Assembly: GCA_023459215.1 (NCBI GenBank)
Contig: JAEWVF010000117.1
Span: 1-13,674, forward strand
Reading direction: 5' to 3'
Length of the DNA: 13,674 nucleotides
Source of the DNA: Chloroflexota bacterium
Lineage (GTDB): Bacteria > Chloroflexota > Anaerolineae > Anaerolineales > Villigracilaceae
Under the pieces are notes generated by a model that made no database searches, had not been told where the DNA came from, and was given only the letters and a program-made list of their open reading frames with translations. Positions 6,170 through 13,674 of the stretch are shown piece by piece; the first letter of the stretch is position 1, and every line of letters begins with the position of its first letter. The position numbers and the translations under genes are program-made.

Positions 6170-7358
6170 CGGCTTTGGGTTTGCGCGCGAAGAAAACCGG
6201 AGCGAGCGGCAGGAAGAGTACCACTGCGAAAACGATTAAATAACCTGAAAGATTCTTCAATATCAGGACGGCGCGATTTTCTCCCAACTTTTCTGCGCGC
6301 CAGTTGTATTCCAGGGTGGTCAGCGGAACGCCCAGCGCAACCTGGACGCCCTGCTCACAGCCCAGCCCGTCGCCGTAGGCCTGCAGCAGGCGGTTCAGCC
6401 CGGAGATGCCGTATTCATCGACCAGGTAGCGGGTGAATGATTCCGTCTGGGCATAGGCCAGGAAGCGTGAGGATGCGTCGGTTGGGAAATCCCCACACAG
6501 GCTGGCAAAGGGCAACAGGCTGCCGGCCTCGACCGCGACTTCCAGCGAACGCGGGTAATCCAGGCTGGGGTAAACCTCGGAGATGGTGGCAATCCCTTCC
6601 CGCAGCCACATCGGCAGCAGTTGGTAGCGCTCTCCGCTGACCTCGTAGGTCAGGATGTGCGCCAACTCATGCGGGATTTTGCGCTCCATGTTGAGCGCTT
6701 CCTCCGGGCCGGGTGTGATGGCGACCAGCGCCAGGCGCAGGTCGGGGCTGGCGTGCCCGGAAACCCAGGCCTGACCGGATGCGTCGATGGTGGCTTTCAG
6801 GTCGTTTGAGTTGGCGTAAATATAAACATCGACCGGCTGGCTGAAATTGGCGGATAAAAGACGGTTGGCGCGTTCCAATCCGTTGCGGGCCGTATCCAGC
6901 GCGCTTTGACCGAAGGCCAGGTCGCCGTCATACCAGTGGATGCGCAGGTTGCCTTCTTCGAGCGATTGCCACTCGAAGCGATTATCCGTGTAGTTGAATT
7001 GAAACACTTCGGAATCGGCTGTGCTGCCATCGGCCAGGCTGAAACGGAACCAGAAATCAACCTGGGCAAACGGGCGCATGCGGCTGTTTGCGATTTCATG
7101 GGTGGCGCTGAGGTTGCCATTTGCATCGATGCTGGCCGAAATGCTGATGGTGTTGTTCTCGCCGCTGGCTCGCAAAAAAGCCTGCGCCTGGCTGATGGTT
7201 TGGCTGGCCTGTATTTTGGCGCGCAAGGTGATTTGCTGGCCAAATACATAATCGGCTCGCGCCTGCTCCACTGCTATACCTGATTGTGCGTTGACAACCT
7301 GCACGGCTGGCAGGCAGACCAACAAGCTGAGAAGGAGCAGGAGCAGGCGTTTTTTCAT
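6150..7358 (-). CDS. Secreted, membrane-anchored HExxH peptidase (MA-like)
   Basis: 402 residues. A Sec signal peptide is visible: MKKR, a poly-Leu core, and a likely cut after VNA at residue 24. An Ig-like beta-rich region follows (about 30-140), then a gluzincin-type metallopeptidase domain. Its zinc motif is HELAH at 230-234, and the third ligand is likely E254 in WLREGIA. A hydrophobic segment near residues 367-390 followed by RKPK predicts a C-terminal membrane anchor, so the catalytic domain faces outside the cytoplasm. All active-site residues are present. The start lies 9 nt after the stop of the HEAT-repeat gene and has no clear Shine-Dalgarno site, which suggests translational coupling. 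The peptidase MA-like family is mostly uncharacterised; the substrate is unknown. Confidence 0.85.
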   Translation of the reverse strand: MKKRLLLLLLSLLVCLPAVQVVNAQSGIAVEQARADYVFGQQITLRAKIQASQTISQAQAFLRASGENNTISISASIDANGNLSATHEIANSRMRPFAQVDFWFRFSLADGSTADSEVFQFNYTDNRFEWQSLEEGNLRIHWYDGDLAFGQSALDTARNGLERANRLLSANFSQPVDVYIYANSNDLKATIDASGQAWVSGHASPDLRLALVAITPGPEEALNMERKIPHELAHILTYEVSGERYQLLPMWLREGIATISEVYPSLDYPRSLEVAVEAGSLLPFASLCGDFPTDASSRFLAYAQTESFTRYLVDEYGISGLNRLLQAYGDGLGCEQGVQVALGVPLTTLEYNWRAEKLGENRAVLILKNLSGYLIVFAVVLFLPLAPVFFARKPKADGSNKA

Positions 7359-7367
7359 CGCAAAGTC

Positions 7368-8327
7368 TTATTTGTCGGGTTCGTCGTCGGGGTCGATGGC
7401 CAGCAGGTCGAAAGAATTCATCTGATCGGTCAGGTCCAGGTTGTCGAGGGCATCTTCGAGAAATTCGACCATGTCATCGTCCTCAGCCTCGTCGAGCAGG
7501 GATTGGAGCGTGATGCGCACTTCCTCGCCGCCGATTTGCGATAAGGCCCAGATACCGGCAATGAAAGTGGCGTTATCTTCCTCTTCCTCCAGCAGATCGA
7601 ACAGGAACTGGCGGGCCGACTCGAGCCGCAACTCACCGGCGGCCTGGACGGCAGCCCGGCGGATATCATCGTGCGGATCATCCAGCCTGGACAGGACCGA
7701 ATCTTCCCACTGCTCATTGGCCGAGCGTCCCATGGCGAGCAGGGCCGATGCCACCCATTTAGGATCGTGCAGCGAAAAGGCGTGCTGGATCAGGGTGTCA
7801 ACTTCGGGCCGGCTGGAAAAGCCGAGGGCCTCGACCGCTGCGCGCTGGACGTCGGCGCTTTCGGCGCGCGCCACCCGCAACAGGCTTTCTTCGACCATCT
7901 GACGGGTTTCTGCCGGGATTTCATCCAGTTCGCCCAACTCGACAAAACGGCCCAAAACCTGCGCCGCCTGCGCCTGAACTTCGGGCGAGGGGTCGTTCTC
8001 AGCCAACTGGGTCAGGCGCGGCAGCAGGTGGCTGTTCTCGCTTTCGGCCAGCAGGCGCAGCGCATCCGCGCGAATTTGTTCATCCAGATCGTTCAGCAGG
8101 CTGGCCGCCAGCGCTTCGAAGGAAAGCAGGGTATCGTTCTGGTAAAGCTCGACCAGCTTATTCAGCAGGGTGCGCTTGTGTTTTTTTGCCAGATTTGGCC
8201 ATTGTTTGCCCAGGGCGGAAACATCCGCCGGAGTCAGGTCTGAGAAAAGGGGCAGGTAACGGTTGGGGAATGCGGTGGTTTCGTCGCCCAGCGCAACCAG
8301 GACAGTTTGAAAGGAGGGTTTGCTCAT
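7368..8327 (-). CDS. HEAT-repeat protein
   Basis: 319 residues, no signal peptide, predicted cytoplasmic. From about residue 60 to 290 it is a run of helical pairs with the HEAT pattern, for example DEQIRADALRLLAE, SPEVQAQAAQVLGRF, ADVQRAAVEALG and HDDIRRAAVQAAGELR. The C-terminal 60 residues are strongly acidic (runs of D/E, ending DPDDEPDK). Such proteins are binding scaffolds without catalysis. AAAGG 8 nt before the ATG supports the start. It sits between a site-2 protease and a secreted peptidase with 9-nt gaps on both sides, so it is probably made together with them. A role as adaptor in that system is inference only. Confidence 0.85.
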   Translation of the reverse strand: MSKPSFQTVLVALGDETTAFPNRYLPLFSDLTPADVSALGKQWPNLAKKHKRTLLNKLVELYQNDTLLSFEALAASLLNDLDEQIRADALRLLAESENSHLLPRLTQLAENDPSPEVQAQAAQVLGRFVELGELDEIPAETRQMVEESLLRVARAESADVQRAAVEALGFSSRPEVDTLIQHAFSLHDPKWVASALLAMGRSANEQWEDSVLSRLDDPHDDIRRAAVQAAGELRLESARQFLFDLLEEEEDNATFIAGIWALSQIGGEEVRITLQSLLDEAEDDDMVEFLEDALDNLDLTDQMNSFDLLAIDPDDEPDK

Positions 8328-8336
8328 CAGGTACCT

Positions 8337-9689
8337 TTACGGCAAGGTGATGTTGGCCGGGTTGAAAATATCCATCAAGTTGACAAAAATCATCAAGCCA
8401 ATCAGCAGCAGGAAGGCCGCGCCATTGACGATGTTTTCCAGCCGATACGGGATGCGCCGCCGGAACAGGATTTCCGGCAGAGTGAACAGGATGCGTCCGC
8501 CATCCAGGGCCGGGATGGGCAGCAGGTTGAACACGCCGAGCGAAATGCTCAAGGAAGCCAGCAGGTAGAGCGTGTAATTCGAGGGCATGGGCGCTTCCTC
8601 GCCGGCGCTGGCGGCCTCGGCGGCCTGCTGGCGGGTCTCGGTGTCGCGCTCGACTGCTTGCGAGAACATCCCGAACATTCCAACCAGGCCGACCGGGCGG
8701 GCCAGTTCAGGCTCGATGGCATTTTGGATCAGCAGGACGGGAATGCTCAAGACCGTCACGGCCTGCAGGCCGGTCAGGGTAAAGCCGCCCATGACAGATT
8801 CGCCAAAGGTGGCCGGGCGTGTGGCGCTCTCCATCCCGATTCCCAAGGCGCCCTGTTGCTGGGTGCGCGTGGTGCTGGGCGTAACGGTAATGTTGACTTC
8901 CTGGCCGTTGCGCAGCACCACAAAATCAACCGGAATTCCCAGGTTATCGAAAATAATCTGACGTGCGAGCGTACTTTGCTGGATTTCCTGTCCGTTGATT
9001 GAACGGATCACATCGCCAGGTTCGAATCCGGCCCAGTGGGCGGGCGAACCCGCCGAGACCGAAGTGATTGTCACCGGCCCATCGACAGCCACCCCGGACA
9101 TCGAAATGATTAACGCGAAAACCACCACAGCCGTCAACAGGTTCATCAGCGGCCCGGCAAACAATACGCCCAGGCGTTTCCAGGGGTTGGCCGCTGAAAG
9201 ACCGTCGAGCACGTTCGGGTCGTTTTCGCCGCGCGGACGCACAAAACCGCCCAACGGGAGCCAGTTCAGGGTGAATTCGGTTCCGGGAGAGATTTTTTTT
9301 GCCACCCCGCTGAAGCGGATCAATCCATCTGTGCCGGTCGTCAACTGAGGGTAAGTCGGGCGGAACTGGCCGTCTTCGCTGGCGGCATAAGCCACCGATT
9401 TGGCCACCAGTTTATCATCCACCCGTGTGGCGACCACATCCAGCCCGCGGCCAAGCCCGTCTTCACGTTCGAAAGGCAGTTCGAAATTGGTGGGCAAAAC
9501 AAATTCCTGGTTGCCGACCTGAATCGTGCCGCTGATGCGCCAGAAACGCAACATGCGCGGCGGCAGGCCAAAACCAAACTCCTCGACCTCGATCCCCGCC
9601 AGGCGGGCGGCGACATAATGCCCCAACTCGTGCAGGAAAATACTGCCGCCGAGAACGAGGAAGAATATCACGAAGGTTAGTAAATCCAT
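8337..9689 (-). CDS. rseP: RseP-like site-2 zinc metalloprotease (M50)
   Basis: 450-residue intramembrane protease that cuts membrane-bound substrates such as anti-sigma factors or signal peptide remnants. The zinc motif HELGH is at residues 20-24 within the first membrane segment. The third metal ligand is D396 in NLLPIPALDGG. A PDZ domain lies between (about 210-280, with GSPAHWAGFEPGDVIRSINGQ), and further membrane segments follow the conserved GTEFTLNWLPLGGFV and PWKRLGVLFAGPLMN blocks. About 90 residues between HELGH and the conserved LPLGGFV block are longer than in E. coli RseP and contain a soluble, mixed-charge insertion. AAGGA 6 nt before the ATG supports the start. It is the first gene of a four-gene run on the minus strand. 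Confidence 0.94.
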   Translation of the reverse strand: MDLLTFVIFFLVLGGSIFLHELGHYVAARLAGIEVEEFGFGLPPRMLRFWRISGTIQVGNQEFVLPTNFELPFEREDGLGRGLDVVATRVDDKLVAKSVAYAASEDGQFRPTYPQLTTGTDGLIRFSGVAKKISPGTEFTLNWLPLGGFVRPRGENDPNVLDGLSAANPWKRLGVLFAGPLMNLLTAVVVFALIISMSGVAVDGPVTITSVSAGSPAHWAGFEPGDVIRSINGQEIQQSTLARQIIFDNLGIPVDFVVLRNGQEVNITVTPSTTRTQQQGALGIGMESATRPATFGESVMGGFTLTGLQAVTVLSIPVLLIQNAIEPELARPVGLVGMFGMFSQAVERDTETRQQAAEAASAGEEAPMPSNYTLYLLASLSISLGVFNLLPIPALDGGRILFTLPEILFRRRIPYRLENIVNGAAFLLLIGLMIFVNLMDIFNPANITLP

Positions 9690-9740
9690 TTTTTATCCTT
9701 TTTTTGCGTTGATACCGTTGAAAAAGTACGCAGTTAAAGG

Positions 9741-9746
9741 ATTATA
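9741..9746 (-). promoter_or_regulatory. Candidate -10 box upstream of rseP
   Basis: A perfect TATAAT on the minus strand lies 51 nt before the rseP ATG, inside the 79-nt gap after mvaD. No good -35 hexamer is seen at 16-18 bp. The rseP operon may thus have its own weak or activator-dependent promoter in addition to read-through from mvaD. Confidence 0.45.
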
Positions 9747-9768
9747 TCCCCTTTTCATAAGTATTGCG

Positions 9769-10743
9769 TTAAACCAGACGGGCTGGCCCGCCGACGGTTG
9801 CGCTCAAAACCTGGGTCACGCCGGGGATTTCACCCATCAGCGCGGCCACCTGGGCCATCTCACTTTGCGGGCAGATGACATGCACATTTGGCCCGGCATC
9901 GATGGTGTAGGCTACCTGCAACCCATCCCTGCGCCAGGAGCGGACGGTTTCCATCACCGCCAGGGTGGCCGGTTTCCAGTAGAACAACTGCGGCTGGCTG
10001 GTCATCATGACCGCGTGCATCATGTCCGAATCGAGTTCGATGATCTCAGCCAGGGCGGCGAAATCGCGTTCCAGGATTGCCCGGCGGCACAAGTCGAGCC
10101 TGCGCGGCGCATCAGCCACCCGCGCAGCTTGCAGCGGACTGGTCGGCGCCAGGGCGTGGCCCTCGGTCGATCCGGTGGCCTTGTGCCCGGCGGCGACAAT
10201 CGCCACACAATCGGCCAGCGCCCAATGTTCGGGTGGGGCAATCGAGACGGCGAACGAATCCTGGTCGCCTGTTCCCATTTTCCATTCGACAAAACCGGAC
10301 GGGATGCTGCGCGAGGCGGATCCGGAACCCAAACGGGCCAGCCGCGAAATAGCCGCTTCGGACCAATCCAACCCGGCGGCCTGGGTCGCCGCCAAAGCCA
10401 GCGCGGCAAACGCTGCCGCCGAACTCGCAATCCCGGCCCCGGTCGGGAAGTTGTTTTCTGAGACCACCTCGGCGCGGAAGGCGATCCCGGCGCTCTGGCG
10501 GACCAGGTCCAAAATGGCGGAAACCCGTTCCAGGCCCTTGCCGGTTACTTCGCGGCCATTGATGACCAACTCATCCAATGCCAGTGAAGGCTGAAAGCTG
10601 ACACTGGTGCGCGTGAACAGCCCCTCCAGATTCATCGAAATCGAACCGTTAACTGGCAATCGCAAACCCGAATCGCGATTGCCCCAGTATTTAATGAAAG
10701 CAATATTTGGCGAACTTTGGGCGGTGGCGGTATGTGTGGACAT
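9769..10743 (-). CDS. mvaD: Diphosphomevalonate (or phosphomevalonate) decarboxylase
   Basis: A 324-residue GHMP-superfamily enzyme that uses ATP to decarboxylate (di)phosphomevalonate in the mevalonate route to isoprenoids, in the cytoplasm. Visible features are the N-terminal IAFIKYWGNRD block (K18), the phosphate-binding loop PTGAGIASSAAAFAALA (100-116), GSGSASRS with the conserved arginine R145, and TIDAGPNVH with the catalytic aspartate D282. The YWGKRD lysine of yeast-type enzymes is asparagine here (N22). Known Chloroflexota include an enzyme acting on the monophosphate (Roseiflexus castenholzii), so substrate is open. An AGGAAAGG ribosome site precedes the ATG. It is divergent from the SNF2 gene and 79 nt upstream of rseP on the same strand. 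No convincing promoter is seen in the 161-nt divergent gap. Confidence 0.92.
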   Translation of the reverse strand: MSTHTATAQSSPNIAFIKYWGNRDSGLRLPVNGSISMNLEGLFTRTSVSFQPSLALDELVINGREVTGKGLERVSAILDLVRQSAGIAFRAEVVSENNFPTGAGIASSAAAFAALALAATQAAGLDWSEAAISRLARLGSGSASRSIPSGFVEWKMGTGDQDSFAVSIAPPEHWALADCVAIVAAGHKATGSTEGHALAPTSPLQAARVADAPRRLDLCRRAILERDFAALAEIIELDSDMMHAVMMTSQPQLFYWKPATLAVMETVRSWRRDGLQVAYTIDAGPNVHVICPQSEMAQVAALMGEIPGVTQVLSATVGGPARLV

Positions 10744-10904
10744 TTTTTCCTTTCCTGGGTTGCTTTGCTATGCAATGAAAGCCTCATCTATTTTACCTTG
10801 CCCGCGGCACTGGCGCTTGGCCTGGGATTGATGCAATTTCATGTACAATTGGCAGGCCGGCAGTTTTTTGTAAGACAGCCAATTAAACAAATGGAAAAGA
10901 TTGC

Positions 10905-13674
10905 ATGAATACCCTGCTCCAACTGCTTACTACGTTCCGATACAACTATTACGCTGATTCGCGTTCCATTCAGCGCGGACAGGCCTACTACAAAGATGGC
11001 CGCGTTTGGGAAATTGAACTGACCAGCAACAGGGAAGCCATCTGCGAAGTCAACGGCGACGGCGGTGATTACACCGTCACCGTTGAGATTGACAAGAAGA
11101 CTGGCAAACTGGTTTTCGATTGCGATTGTCCCTATGCCTATGATGGCAATTTTTGCAAGCACATGGTTGCCGCCGGGTTGTCGCTGAAAGACTATCTCGA
11201 AGCGGAAGAAGATTACGATGCGCCGGAAGAAGATGACGAATCTATAGCGCCGCCTCGCAAACCTGCTTCGCCACCGCAACCGTCCCACTTCACCCGCCAG
11301 TGGAAAAACAAACTCGATAATGTTTTCCTGCAACTGCCGCGCTCTTCAACATCTGGGGCAAATGTCCAGCGCTACGCGGCATTTATCTTGCTCGAAAAAG
11401 GACAGTCTTACTATGGGCCGGGCTACACCTTCACACCCTACCTGGTCAAAGCCAAAAATTGGAGCATCCTGCATGAACTCGCCAACGCTGGCCCTGAAAC
11501 CATCAGCGACCTGCTCGATAAAAACCATGAGTGGATTCATTTTTGCGAAGAAATGTACTCGCAAACCAACCCGGCCGGTTGCGTGAACTTGAGTCGTGAA
11601 GCCTTCAACCTGCTCAGCTTTTTACAACAATATGCGCGCTATTTTGGCGGCACGAACATCATCAGCAACTATTTCTCCATGCTGGCGCAGTTGGAAATCC
11701 CGATTTTTCGCGCCAACCCGTCCCGCAAAAGCGTTCAGGGTCGCATCACCATCCTGCCGGAGCCGGCCGAACTCCAGGTTACGTTTCGCCGCGAAAAAGG
11801 CGACCTGCTGCTTGAAGCCTCGCTTCATCACGAGCAATTGACCGCAGGCGTTCAAAAAGCCGAAATGCTCTCGCATAACCCACCCTGGTTTATCAGCGAT
11901 AAAACCATTTTTTCCATCCAGGACCCCAGCCATATTAACCTGATTCAAGCCTTCCCCATTGCCATCCCCGAAGACGAAGCAGATTTCTTCCGCGAAAACT
12001 ACCTGCGGCGCATCGCCGAAATTTTGCCCATCGAAAGCGACCTGATTCACTGGCACGAAACCAGCGCCAACCCTATCCCGCGCCTCTACCTGCACGACAA
12101 CAAAGACAACATCCTGCGCGCCGACCTGCGCTTCGCCTACGGCGAATACGAAGTCCCCGCCAGCAAAAACGCAGAAACCCAATCGGTCGAGACCATCCCC
12201 GATACCTGGGATCTCGTCCGCGTCCAGCGCCAGCCCGCCCGTGAGCAGGAAGCCTACCAACTGCTCACAGACCCGGTGTACCGGCTCAAACGCGCCGGCA
12301 GCGAGCATCCATACGGCACTTTTGAACTGCGCACCCGCGCCCACCCCTTCGATTTCCTGCTGTACAGCATCCCGCAGCTAACCGCGGCCGGGTTTGAAAT
12401 TTTCGGCGAAGAAAAGCTCAAGCTCGGCAAAATCAACCGCGCCACGCCCAGCCTGCGCGTTAATATCACATCTGGCATCGACTGGTTCGACCTGAAAACC
12501 CTGGTCGAATTCGGCGACCAGCAAATCTCCTTCCACGATGTGCGCAAAGCCCTCAAACGCGGCGAACGCTACATCAAACTGGCCGATGGCTCGGTCGGGC
12601 AAATCCCTGAAGACTGGCTCGAAAAATACAAACATTTGTGGAATCTGGCGCACGAAACCGCAGACGGATTTCGTGTTAGCGACTTTCACATCCCCCTGAT
12701 TGATGACCTGCTCGAAGGGAGCGCCACGATTCAGACTCCCCCCGACTTGCCCCAGCGCCGCGAGCGTTTCCGCACCTTCGAGCGGATTGCGCCACAACCG
12801 CTCCCCGGCGGTTTCAGCGGCGAACTGCGCCCTTACCAGAAACACGGCTTCGACTGGCTGCACTTCCTGCGCGAATACCGCTTCGGCGGCATTTTGGCAG
12901 ACGACATGGGGTTGGGCAAAACCGTTCAGGTGCTCACCTACCTGCTTTCGCTCAAGGAACAGGCTCACGCTGAGACTGCCGAGGCCCGTAGTCGCAGCAC
13001 CCTGCTGGTCGTTCCCAAGAGTCTCATCGCCAACTGGCAGCGAGAATCCGAAAAATTCACCCCGGCCCTGCGTTTTTTGGAATACATGGGCAACTTCCGC
13101 AACAAGGACACGGGCATCTTCAACGATTACGATGTGATTTTGACCACCTACGGCACCATGCTGCGCGATGTCGAACTTCTCAGCGGATACGAATTTGACC
13201 ATATCGTGCTGGATGAATCGCAAGCCATCAAAAACCCGCTCGCCAAAAGCGCCAAAGCCGCGCGCCTGCTTAAGGCCCGTCACCGGGTGGTGATGACTGG
13301 CACGCCGGTGGAGAACAACACCTTTGAATTGTGGTCGCAATTTGCCTTTCTCAACCCTGGCCTGCTTGGCAATCTCGATTACTTCAAGAAGGAATTTGCC
13401 ACCCCCATCGAAAGCGGCGGCGACGAAGCGACTGCCGCCACCCTGCGCAAACTGGTTTACCCGTTCATTTTACGGCGCACGAAGGAGCAGGTTGCCCCGG
13501 AACTGCCGCCGCGCACCGAGCGCGTCATTTACACCGACATGGATTCTGCTCAGAAAAAGCTCTACGCCCAGACCAAGGAACGCTACCGCGCCGAACTGCT
13601 TGGGCTGATTGAAAGCGAAGGCATGGACGATGCCCGTATGAAAATCCTGGAAGGGTTGCTGCGTCTGCGCCAGA
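10905..13674 (+). CDS. SWIM-SNF2 family ATPase, 3' end outside window
   Basis: The open reading frame runs from ATG 10905 to the window end (923 codons, incomplete). An in-frame TAA at 10884 fixes this as the first possible ATG. The N-terminus has a SWIM zinc finger, C73-x-C75-x8-C84-x-H86, followed by an acidic/proline linker. Residues about 120-630 form a long middle region of unknown fold. From about 640 the SNF2 N-lobe begins: LRPYQKHGFDWL, Walker A DDMGLGKT (K672), Walker B VLDESQ (D770-E771) and motif III TGTPVENN. The C-lobe starts near FILRRTKEQV and is cut off. Such proteins are DNA-dependent translocases that remodel protein-DNA or RNA polymerase complexes; the exact role is unknown. 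The ribosome site is weak. Confidence 0.95.
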   Translation, partial: MNTLLQLLTTFRYNYYADSRSIQRGQAYYKDGRVWEIELTSNREAICEVNGDGGDYTVTVEIDKKTGKLVFDCDCPYAYDGNFCKHMVAAGLSLKDYLEAEEDYDAPEEDDESIAPPRKPASPPQPSHFTRQWKNKLDNVFLQLPRSSTSGANVQRYAAFILLEKGQSYYGPGYTFTPYLVKAKNWSILHELANAGPETISDLLDKNHEWIHFCEEMYSQTNPAGCVNLSREAFNLLSFLQQYARYFGGTNIISNYFSMLAQLEIPIFRANPSRKSVQGRITILPEPAELQVTFRREKGDLLLEASLHHEQLTAGVQKAEMLSHNPPWFISDKTIFSIQDPSHINLIQAFPIAIPEDEADFFRENYLRRIAEILPIESDLIHWHETSANPIPRLYLHDNKDNILRADLRFAYGEYEVPASKNAETQSVETIPDTWDLVRVQRQPAREQEAYQLLTDPVYRLKRAGSEHPYGTFELRTRAHPFDFLLYSIPQLTAAGFEIFGEEKLKLGKINRATPSLRVNITSGIDWFDLKTLVEFGDQQISFHDVRKALKRGERYIKLADGSVGQIPEDWLEKYKHLWNLAHETADGFRVSDFHIPLIDDLLEGSATIQTPPDLPQRRERFRTFERIAPQPLPGGFSGELRPYQKHGFDWLHFLREYRFGGILADDMGLGKTVQVLTYLLSLKEQAHAETAEARSRSTLLVVPKSLIANWQRESEKFTPALRFLEYMGNFRNKDTGIFNDYDVILTTYGTMLRDVELLSGYEFDHIVLDESQAIKNPLAKSAKAARLLKARHRVVMTGTPVENNTFELWSQFAFLNPGLLGNLDYFKKEFATPIESGGDEATAATLRKLVYPFILRRTKEQVAPELPPRTERVIYTDMDSAQKKLYAQTKERYRAELLGLIESEGMDDARMKILEGLLRLRQ

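Noticed and set aside
7305..7358. Lipoprotein signal in the MA-like peptidase
   Set aside because: The cysteine at residue 15 lies in LLVC, without the small residue before Cys that a lipobox needs; a Sec cleavage site after VNA fits better.
13212..13223. DESQ instead of DEAH in the SNF2 protein as a sign of inactivity
   Set aside because: The metal-binding D and E are kept, and the last two positions vary in bacterial SNF2 proteins.
11622..13340. Two long minus-strand ORFs opposite the SNF2 gene
   Set aside because: They mirror the SNF2 frame, which shows SWIM and helicase motifs in order.

Overview
The window reads as a chromosomal segment of a free-living bacterium, most likely a member of the Chloroflexota (Anaerolineae-like). 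That placement is inference. It rests on the moderately high GC content with GCG/CTG/GCC-rich codon use, on a mevalonate-type decarboxylase (mvaD) in an otherwise bacterial gene set, and on bacterial expression signals throughout (Shine-Dalgarno sites, sigma70-like promoters, a T-box riboswitch). No plasmid, phage, insertion sequence or CRISPR array is visible.

Left part (1-3480), mostly minus strand. In transcription order it begins with a near-consensus promoter (3448-3476) and two tandem tRNA-Ala genes with anticodons CGC and GGC. An intrinsic terminator follows, then a complete leucine T-box riboswitch with its own attenuator. After that come a 46-codon basic small ORF with a strong ribosome binding site, leuS (leucyl-tRNA synthetase) and a leuS terminator. 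A 39-nt-arm inverted repeat built from CACGGA-like units lies at the extreme left edge. No separate leuS promoter can be seen between the tRNAs and the T-box. The leuS leader may therefore be fed by read-through from the tRNA promoter.

Middle plus-strand part (3500-5880). radC (JAMM-domain protein of the DNA-repair-associated RadC family) ends at its own terminator. Next is a MerR-family regulator with two effector-binding (GyrI/BmrR-like) domains. It is preceded by a textbook MerR-type promoter with a 19-bp spacer and a dyad inside it, and followed by a strong terminator.

Right-centre part (5873-10743), minus strand. In transcription order: mvaD, an RseP-like M50 site-2 protease, a HEAT-repeat protein, a secreted or membrane-anchored HExxH peptidase (MA-like), and acylphosphatase. 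The last four are packed with gaps of 9 nt or an overlap and probably form one operon. A TATAAT box lies just upstream of rseP. The module pairs intramembrane proteolysis with an extracytoplasmic metalloprotease and a cytoplasmic HEAT scaffold.

Right edge (10905-13674), plus strand. A large SWIM-SNF2 ATPase (SWIM zinc finger, long middle region, SNF2 N-lobe) is transcribed divergently from mvaD and is cut off by the window end. Most of its C-terminal helicase lobe is missing.
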